Below are positions 56,164-64,000 of a stretch of 64,000 nucleotides of DNA, piece by piece. Positions within the stretch are counted from its first letter, which is position 1. Every line of letters starts with the position of its first letter. The position numbers were made by a program, and so were the translations under genes. Under the pieces are notes generated by a model that made no database searches, was not told the DNA's origin, and worked only from the letters and a program-made list of their open reading frames with translations. Source of the DNA: Eleginops maclovinus (Eukaryota; Chordata; Actinopteri; Perciformes; Eleginopidae); NCBI RefSeq assembly GCF_036324505.1, contig NC_086357.1, positions 16,682,793 to 16,746,792 on the forward strand. Reading direction: 5' to 3'.

Positions 56164-57333
56164 AATCTCCCTCAGGGAGGATAAAGCAGGGCAGGAGAAA
56201 ACATGGCAAAGGCAGCAGGAACACTTGAAGAACATGGCCAATGGCCAAAAGTAGTTTGGCGGACCTTGGCTGACACAGCACTTCAGTGCAGCAGCCACAC
56301 AATCTCTCTTACGTTGAGGCTTTGCACTGAAACAAACCCCCTTATGCCTTATACATATAAACAGTTTACTCAAATCAAGATCAGATGCAGTCAGACATTA
56401 GAATACTTCTTACAAAACAAACATGAACACACATGATAGGACAGTCTACCACCATGCATGAAAGGACATGCTGCCCTATAAACAAATTCATGCCAAAACA
56501 GACAGTATTAGGCATATAATACAAATACACACAGTGCACACCAACAGTTTGGATCATGTCAGGATTTCTCCTTCAATTATTCCCCAACCTCTAAACCTGA
56601 CCCTCTCTCTCTATACTGTAGGGTTTATCATAATCCAGACCAAAATCCTAATGTAGTGAAGAACTCGCAGTTACACATTACTGAAACTGTGTATGCATCA
56701 AGTATTAGTATAACTTATACCACGTACAAATTAGCAAAACAATTATTTCATGAAAATCATAAAACAATGTTTTGTTTCAGTAGGCTTAAACAAAGAAATA
56801 TTTTACAAAAGTTGTAGTTTTTAATGGAGAATGTCCAGAGCAGTGAGCTAGTAGTTGGAGATTTGTCTACTAATAAGAAGAAAATCTTACAGGACACACC
56901 ATCGATGATAACCACTATCTAGCTTTATGCTAATGTAAACTCAGGAAAATAGTGACGTGGGTGGTTTGCCAGTGAGGTAAAGTATTCTTATATTAGCTCA
57001 GAGTGACAAAGGAGCAATGCGATCACCAAACTACTTCATCGCTAATTACATGCCAAAGAAATCTGACCGATCCAGTGCTTGACACCACCATCCGGTGCTG
57101 TACTGTTTTAGGAAACGAATGTCCACTTCCAATGCTCACGCCAGCTGCTAGTGCAGCGACAAATTAAGGCAGTAATTTAGGAAAAAGCTCCTCCCAGATG
57201 TGAGGGCAACTTCAGGTCGTATAAAGTGAAGAAGTTTTACTTTAACAACCAACCACTGAACGTCCACTGAAAGGTTTCCCTTCCGTTCTCCAAGCATATT
57301 ACTTATTTGTAGGACCTAATAACGATTATTCAG
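56164..57333. other. Non-coding stretch, no gene seen
   Basis: AT-rich single-copy sequence without recognisable features, up to the SINE at 57334. Confidence 0.5.
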
Positions 57334-57500
57334 TGTGGTGGGGTGGCCTGGTGGTTACAGTGACCGTCCCATCATGTAAAGGACAAGGGTTCAATTGCAG
57401 AAACAGCCGTACATCCTGGACAAAAGCCCTTCAGCAAGAGTCAGTCACTAAAAGTCACTCTGGATATGACTGGTTGCCACATGTTAACATGCTCTAAATT
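57334..57500 (+). mobile_element. tRNA-derived SINE, plus strand
   Basis: An A box TGGCCTGGTGG (57344-57354) and a B box GGTTCAATTGC (57388-57398) sit 44 nt apart, as in a tRNA-derived RNA polymerase III promoter. The body has a CTTCAGCAAGAGTC segment resembling the CTTGAGCAAGGC part of common fish SINEs. The 3' part has AAAGTCACTCTGGATA, close to the GTCGCTCTGGATAAGAGCG tail that many fish SINEs share with LINE partners. The tail is diverged and the 3' limit is approximate, and I see no target duplication. Probably an old copy. Confidence 0.65.
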
Positions 57501-59014
57501 AAGTGGAGTGTTTTTTAAACTCTCATATTAAATCAAGAACGTCAGGCCCTAAAAAAGCATTGTGACTCATAGAGCAGATAAACATGCAAAAGGAATTTAT
57601 CACAACGCGTGCGGTTACTGAAGATTAATACCACAGCTAGTTGATGAGAAAGACATACTTGGTGGAATTAGAGTTCAACTAGGTGAAGGAATAAGAAAAA
57701 CAATGTAGGCATGTGTGTTTAAATGGAAGTAGATAATGTCTTTATAATCTGTCCTATAGCTCAATGTCACACTACAAAAGAAATAATGAAAGCAGACATA
57801 GTCTTGGCTTGGATTTACACCCAAGTCGTAATAAAATGGACTCCTCATTTTACTTGTATCTACAATCTACATTGCATTGTTGCTATGAAGCAAAGACACA
57901 TTCTGAGCATGTATGTGTGCCTTTCAGTGCAATGTTCCCCTCAAATAAATTAATTGAACAATTGATCTGATCTTAAAATGCATGAATAATTTAAACACTG
58001 TGAGTTGACAATAAAGATACAGCATTAGTGTTGACACGTTTCTGGTACTGTAATGCGTTTAGGAAAGCATTTAATCTGGACAATTAGAGCATAGATAGAG
58101 TCAGATTTGGCTAAATAAACAGAGATGATACAGTCTGCTTTGATTCCCAAGAGAATTCTGCAAGTCAGAATGTGTGAGCACCTAAATGAGATTGACAGGT
58201 GTTGAGCAACATGGTAATCATTACAGTGCTGATCCTGAACATCAAAAGGCAAGCAAATGAGTGTGGAATACATTTTTATAAATGCTAGATTGATATCTAG
58301 ACCCACCTGTTATCACAGAGCCAGCAAAATGCCACAATTTAATTTCTAAGCCTGAGGGTCCTGCAGTGGAGGAAAAAATGAGTGCTTCTATTATTTCACA
58401 AGTTGGAGTCTGGAAACATTTCAAAATCAGTTGCTCAATTTTTTTTCCTTAGAAATTCTTATTTAAAACTAAACAATTAAGCATTGTTCACATGCCCACA
58501 GGAGAGGGTAAATGAGGATAAACCAACCAAAACAGCAGCATCAGTCTACACCCACTAATACGTTTATGTATTGTGGCTACTGTTTACATATTTAGGTAGT
58601 TTAAACTGCTCCCACCTTGTGATACAGATCAACTGTGAAGTGTGCACAATTATTATGGAAAATGTTAATGCGAATATTGGATATTTGGTGAGTTAGTTAC
58701 TAATGTTTTACAGGGTGTATACGGTGTTGGTAACAGGACATGCACCTTGAATCTCTGTGATGACGGACATTATTGGATGTTATAAACAACTGCAAAGCAT
58801 GAGGCCCACTCATGGAAGAACAGGCATGATGTATGAGTTGGCCAATTATGAACATAAAGTTGTTTTGGGGAACATCATTCTCTCCCAATGATTTGTACTT
58901 TTTTATCTGTTTGTTGTTTTAGTAACAAATCCTCAAGATTAGCTGGTAATGAAAAAAGCCTGACAATCCCATTTAGAAATGAGGACGAAAGGAAGTGCGG
59001 ATGGGAAATGTGAG

Positions 59015-59090
59015 GTGGGCCCACGCCCTTAGTATAATGCCTCAGACATGGACTTTATGGCCATTACGAGTCCCTAATTCGATTCCGTCG
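59015..59090 (+). mobile_element. Possible degraded tRNA-like SINE head
   Basis: TTAGTATAATGCC (from about 59029) resembles an A box and AATTCGATTCC (about 59076-59086) resembles a B box, at roughly tRNA spacing. The predicted arms do not pair well enough for a functional tRNA, and no clear SINE body follows. Weak call. Confidence 0.25.
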
Positions 59091-60112
59091 TACGATCCGA
59101 AACAATCAGGACCAGGCTTGTCTTTAAGGTTGACTGGTAAAACCCAGCCAACGGAAAAGTCCGTCTGCATAGCAACATAGAGACGATGCAAAAACAACCT
59201 CGATCAGACCCCTCATAGGTCAGCAAAACATCAGGCGAAGTAACCAGCCTGACAATGAACACACCTGTAGCAACTAGAAATATAAAAGGCAGCAAGAAAA
59301 TGGAGACAAAATCTCCGACCACAAAAACCCACTACAATACAATTATTAATACTATCCAGTAGAGAAGACTATATGGCAGTGCAATATGTGAATCTCTTTG
59401 TAACTAGTTAGAAATGATGGAAACTTGTTCCACATCCTCACTACCATGGCCAATTTAACAGCTTTTCCATGGGAACGCTCCCCAGTGTACCCCAGCTGCC
59501 GGAAGGGTGCCAAGAGATGCAGGGTTGAATGTGGGCTAGGGCAAGCCTCCATTAAACTGGTGATCCCAGCATGGCGGTAAACCTCGATGTGCTTCACTCC
59601 TTCCTACTGTAAAAGGCTGGTTTAGGCGTCAGGCCTGGGTAGGCAGAGACAGCCCTCTGCCTCTCCTTGGCCAAATATTGTACCTCCAACCTAATGCTAA
59701 AACTTAAGAAAACGCTTTGCTTTAGATATCTTACAAAGTTCTCTGCAGTACCAGGAGACATGTCCCTCCAATTAAAAACATCAAATTGGCAGAGAACTTT
59801 TAATATGAAGAACTGCTAAAACGTGACTGGGCGCAGTACCACTGTTATAAAATAACAATCATATATTTCGAAAAGTAAGTCCTAATAATACAAGGGAGGG
59901 CAGAGGAGGATGGGCTTTCTTTGGTCTCTTCTCATTGCTCGCCCTCCCGAACCAGTCAACAACCAGAATTCAATATTGGATTGTATAGTCAAAATTTCCT
60001 TTTTTCTGATTTTTACGTTCCTTTTATTGGATCAAGCAGTACTGGTATGTATCTGCATTTGCCAATGCAACAGTAAACCCCTTTTGGGTGTCCTAGAAGC
60101 TAATTGGGGCTA

Positions 60113-60147
60113 CGGTTAGGGTTAGGGTTAGTGATAGGGTTTAGGGT
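60113..60147 (+). repeat. Interstitial telomere-like repeat
   Basis: GGTTAGGGTTAGGGTTAG followed by the degenerate continuation TGATAGGGTTTAGGGTTA. It contains about five TTAGGG-like units and is the longest of three such runs in the window. Confidence 0.85.
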
Positions 60148-60349
60148 TACTGAATGGGTTACACAGGCAAATGTAATTCAGATACTGGTGTGGTGGTCTT
60201 TATTCTTGAGTGTCAGCGCTAACACACTGCCAATTGTGATACCTACAACATTTAACCTGTTTAATTTCACCTTAATTTTATCCATGAATTGTCACACAGA
60301 TGTGAGAGTGTGCCATTATGTAGAATTCATTTAGATGCTCATTGTGCCA

Positions 60350-60393
60350 ATCATGGTCACAACTCCACCCTGGTTTGCCACACTGACCATGAT
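60350..60393. repeat. 10-bp inverted repeat
   Basis: ATCATGGTCA (60350-60359) and TGACCATGAT (60384-60393) are perfectly complementary with a 24-nt spacer. It could be a pair of nuclear-receptor-like half sites (TGACC/GGTCA) or chance. Confidence 0.7.
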
Positions 60394-61830
60394 CCTTAGC
60401 CTTAATCCTATATGACCTCATTTGGTTGTTAATGACATGGTATTTGGTTAGTCTATATAACAGTTACAATTTATATAGCCGGGGGAATGTGGTGATTCTG
60501 TATGCGCCAGATAAAATAACATAATGTCTGCGGAAGACCCCTGAAAACTGAAACTTTGTTTGACCTCTGAATAATAATACAGAGGAAGAGGTCACCCGGA
60601 GGTTAGGGTGCATTTCATTCACAGCTAGTCCACAACGTATGACAGGAGTTTATGAGAGCGGTGCTTAACGCAGCTTGACAGCGGCCTGAGTTTTCCTTTT
60701 ATGTGGCAGGTCAGACGCCCTTCATAGCACTTGGGTTACTGTCTTCTATCCTCTCTCATTTTTGACTTGGTGGTAGAGGCACACTGTGTGAAAAAATATC
60801 TTTATTGAATTAGCTTATGACTGTGAAGTTAACTGCCATCAAGCTCAGGATTTTTTCTCAGGTCTTAGGCCAACAGGTTTCTTTTAATGCATAAGAGTCC
60901 AGACCTATGCCTTGTCATTGTGCAGTGCCTGTGTGTTGTACAAAGGTAAATGAAACATTCATTATTGTAAATCATACATTCAAACTAAGTTATGTTATAT
61001 AAGATTTGTAAGTGCATACACGATTGAAGCCAGGCATATTCAATTTGAAATCTGAGGCAAAATAGGTAAAGTTAGGTTTATGAGTCAAATCCAAACTCTC
61101 AAACAGTTTATATATGTTGTGTTCACCAACACCAACACTCACTCTACCAAAGATCACAATAATTACAGAATATGCAAATCACACACATACTATAAACACA
61201 AAGAGTCTGTATTTTGCTCTGTGTTAACTTGCTCATTATAGACCTGTGTGGCCTTTGCGCACATCTACGTATCTTGACGTCAGAAATCACCCACTAAATA
61301 GGAGGCACATGGGAGATAGCATTGAAGGTTATTTTGAAAACCCCAATGCCAGACTGGCTTGGTTAGTCTGATTTTGAAGTGGACCGAAAATCCTCAACAC
61401 GCAACTTGTCAAATGTGTTTGTCTGGTTTTGAAATTGCTCTGGTGTGCAAGTGGCTATCAAAGCTCCAAGTGACTGCTAAATGCAGGTTTTGGTGAGACG
61501 CAAAGCAATAATGGCAGCTCATTACTAGTTAACCAGTCACTTCTCATACTTTTCCAGCATTGTGAATCTGGCATTGCAGGTTATGGTGACATGCTAAAAA
61601 ATCAATGGTTTTATCAACAAAATCTATCATTTTTACTGACTGATTATAACAGTTGACGTGACCAGTGAATGTATTATCCGACATTTAAGACACAGCGTTT
61701 TTTCAATACATTTCTTGCAGCAAGTTGAAGTTCAAAGCTTGATTTCTATCATGGGAATAAAAAAACATACTTATCAGAGTTTGTCTGATAACATAAATGG
61801 GGTGTAATACTTGAATATCACTTTTGTATC

Positions 61831-61847
61831 ATTATTATTATTATTAT
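61831..61847 (+). repeat. (ATT)n short microsatellite
   Basis: About five to six ATT units. Confidence 0.9.
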
Positions 61848-63197
61848 CGTATAGCACTGGTAAATTGTAACTTGCACTGTCACTGGCACTCTCTGATTGT
61901 TTACTAATTTTAAACAGCTCCTGGGAATAGAAACGGCAGCTCGATACCCTAAAACCTTTTACCAGGCCTTTGAATTTCCTTTGTGGTTGTCCTGACACAC
62001 ATTCCTTGTTGTTTTTCAAGTGGACTGAATTAGTGACCTCATGAAGTGTCTGCAGCTTTGTATTTGTTCAAATGTTAGGTTACATCACTGCCTGAATACA
62101 GTTTGTCCTCCGGTATCATGACAAGAGTGATTAAAATGATTTCATCTAATTAAGGAAGAAGTTGTTTTTTAGTTATTGGTCAGGTAATTGTAGCACACCG
62201 TTTGGCTTGCTCAATTTTACATTTAAGAACATATTGTTGTGTGTGGAAATATATCAATGGATGTTTGTGGATCGGGTTTGTGTCTACCACATTATGAAGT
62301 GTTGCTTTCCTCAAACAACCATCTTTATTTCAGACTTCTTTAAGGATTCAACAATGTTTCAAACAGCATTTACTCCACTTAAGATGTTGATGCATAATTT
62401 GCTTGTGTATACCTTAATCTACACTGCTGATTAAAGACCTGTGTTTCAGTGGAATGGTTCTCAGTTGTGTTTAGCTGTAGCACGTCATTATGTCAAGAGC
62501 AAATAATAAGAATGTCAACAGGTTCAAAACCATGAATTGCATATTTTACATCGACGTGACTTAATTAAGATACAAGAACAAATACCCATAAATTACAGGG
62601 AAATACTGTTCAAGCATTAGAACTCAATTACAGCTAAGCAAACTATTTGAAAACGTGATTGAAGATATATCTGCAATTAAATGTACTATTTCCATGTGGT
62701 TTTGGCAGCTTGTGCCACCCAAACCTCAAATACGTATTTTTCCACATGGATTGAAAAAGTGACACACCAGTGTTGGATAGTCTTAGAAAAACATGTCTGT
62801 CACCAAGTATGTGATAATGCTGTGAACACTGGAATAAATGCTCTTAAAACAGTCTGCGTACTTTTTATAACTAGTAATGGTAACATTAGCAGTGACACCT
62901 ATAATGAGCGGGGCATCTTAAAGTACATTTTACATAATGAATAGTAATAATGATGATTTAAGGTATTTTTTGAATGATCCCATAAAGAGAAAAATGCTGT
63001 CACTGACACCCGTTGCCCAGTGTTTGACAATGTTAGCAATTTGTGCATGTGCAGTTATTCAGTTATAGCTGCTTAACACAAACCCATTAAAATAAAAGCC
63101 AGACAGCATCTCTTGTGGTCCAGAAAACAAAACATATTTACGCCAATTTCTTTTGACCTAAGAGCGTCTTTAATATGTTCTTTCTTCTTGCCTCCAG

Positions 63198-63242
63198 ATT
63201 TGGACGTTCTTTCCGACTGAGACAATGCCATGACTACACACG
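63198..63242 (+). CDS. Candidate 45-nt internal exon, phase 2 to phase 2
   Basis: A strong acceptor (TCTTTCTTCTTGCCTCCAG) ends at 63197 and a donor (ACG|GTAAAAG) starts at 63243. Only the phase-2 frame is open; it reads FGRSFRLRQCHDYT after one split codon and exits again in phase 2. The other two frames contain TGA. Phase 2 entry matches the exit phase of the 31-nt candidate at 11984-12014. It does not match a direct join to the exon at 10626-10741, which would hit a stop after seven codons. No domain is recognisable at this length. The acceptor quality is the main support. Confidence 0.25.
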
Positions 63243-64000
63243 GTAAAAGAAGAGTATTTTTGGCAAAAGAGTTAAATAAATGAACAGAAGGCTAAATAGT
63301 TAATAGTATTCTAAAATGTTTAGAGGAAACAAGCAATGTTGTTTACTTTTACATTTTAGACATTACATATTATGGCCGTTGTTTTAAATTCCAATGTTTA
63401 ATGATATCATCTGATATAAAATCTATTTGAATTGTTAGTAGATGACTGAACCTTTTCCGCCTTTTAGTCATCTCAATGTCTGCTTAAAATAATGAGTATA
63501 TTTTGGTTATGGAATTACAATAAATTACAGAAGGGTATGCTTTGGAACTGGCAATTTTGTAACCTTGTAAACCTTTTGTATTTGGTGTTGTGCATGAACA
63601 ACGCTGAACATTATTTTGGAAGGCGTCCACCTTTCTGAGGAAATCTATAGGCCTCCTTGTTTGTATGTCAGGGACACGATCACATTTGTGCTGTTAATCA
63701 TAGAAGAATTTAGTCATTTTTGACCAAATAAGTTATTTAATAATGTGTAATAACAGATATCTACAACCATATAGACAAATGTTAAAAGGTCTTACCCTAC
63801 ACAAACCAATGGTTAAGCAAGAAATACTGATAAAGTTGGTTTTTTTTGCAGAAAAGATGCTATGGTTCACTGAAGAAAAAGACAGACAACAGACTTCAGG
63901 GTTACAGGAAGTCCAAAAAAACTCTGTGTTTGAATGTGTCTGCACAACCGATTCAAATTAGTACATTTCTTTGCCGAAATTCACAGATCTTTATTTAACC
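63243..64000. other. Non-coding stretch to window end
   Basis: AT-rich. Two opposed about 70-residue ORFs near 63733-63961 overlap each other and show no recognisable domain. Nothing else is seen. Confidence 0.5.

Larger units (their letters stand above)
57501..63197. other. Non-coding stretch, no gene seen
   Basis: AT-rich. It holds a possible tRNA-like relic near 59015-59090, telomere-like repeats at 60113-60147, a 10-bp inverted repeat at 60350-60393 and an ATT microsatellite at 61831-61847, all listed separately. No ORF has coding character. Confidence 0.5.

Noticed and set aside
55981..56373. 130-residue minus-strand ORF with poly-Leu/poly-Pro runs
   Set aside because: Artefact of the GGA microsatellite; the low-complexity core accounts for its length.
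59015..59090. Functional tRNA gene
   Set aside because: Box-like motifs are present, but the acceptor and anticodon arms do not pair convincingly. Listed as a weak SINE-like relic instead.

Overview
This window is vertebrate nuclear DNA, most likely from a ray-finned (teleost) fish. The sequence is AT-rich by eye and has no long open reading frames, no operon-like gene packing and no rRNA or intact tRNA genes. It carries very long, nearly pure microsatellites, tRNA-derived SINEs whose body matches the common teleost type, hAT transposons with 8-bp target duplications, and a probable solo LTR. It reads as a gene desert or as the inside of one or more very large introns.

Layout. 1-10 kb: non-coding, with a minus-strand SINE (2701-2930), a perfect hairpin (4348-4383), an AAAG microsatellite (5725-5851) and a GT microsatellite (9221-9316). 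10.6 kb: the best protein-coding candidate, a 116-nt exon (10626-10741, +). It has a splice acceptor, a strong start context, a 25-residue signal peptide and a donor. Downstream, a 31-nt candidate (11984-12014) and a 45-nt candidate (63198-63242) are phase-compatible with it. 13-24 kb: non-coding, with a candidate non-coding exon and a GC-richer block that looks regulatory (23590-23960). 24.1-25.0 kb: a 910-bp hAT-type element with a 71-bp hAT-type MITE nested inside it. 25-41 kb: non-coding, with two enhancer-like blocks (31.56-32.04 and 34.62-35.20 kb) and a GGAT/GCAT microsatellite. 41.2-43.0 kb: a complete 1748-bp non-autonomous hAT whose ends are packed with AAGTC motifs, flanked by a perfect 8-bp duplication. 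43.3-43.6 kb: a homeodomain/ZEB-type motif cluster with a 10-bp inverted repeat. 48.0-48.9 kb: a probable minus-strand solo LTR with TATA box and poly(A) signal. 51-64 kb: GT and GGA microsatellites, a plus-strand SINE (57.33-57.50 kb), short telomere-like repeats and the 45-nt exon candidate.

I found no complete protein-coding gene and no multi-gene system, and nothing resembling a CRISPR array, prophage or toxin locus. If the exon candidates are real, they are the 5' end of a secreted or membrane protein gene on the + strand with very long introns. I do not recognise the family. The enhancer-like blocks rest only on motif content and contrast with their surroundings and need a comparative alignment. 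The transposon boundaries, by contrast, can be read directly from the sequence.
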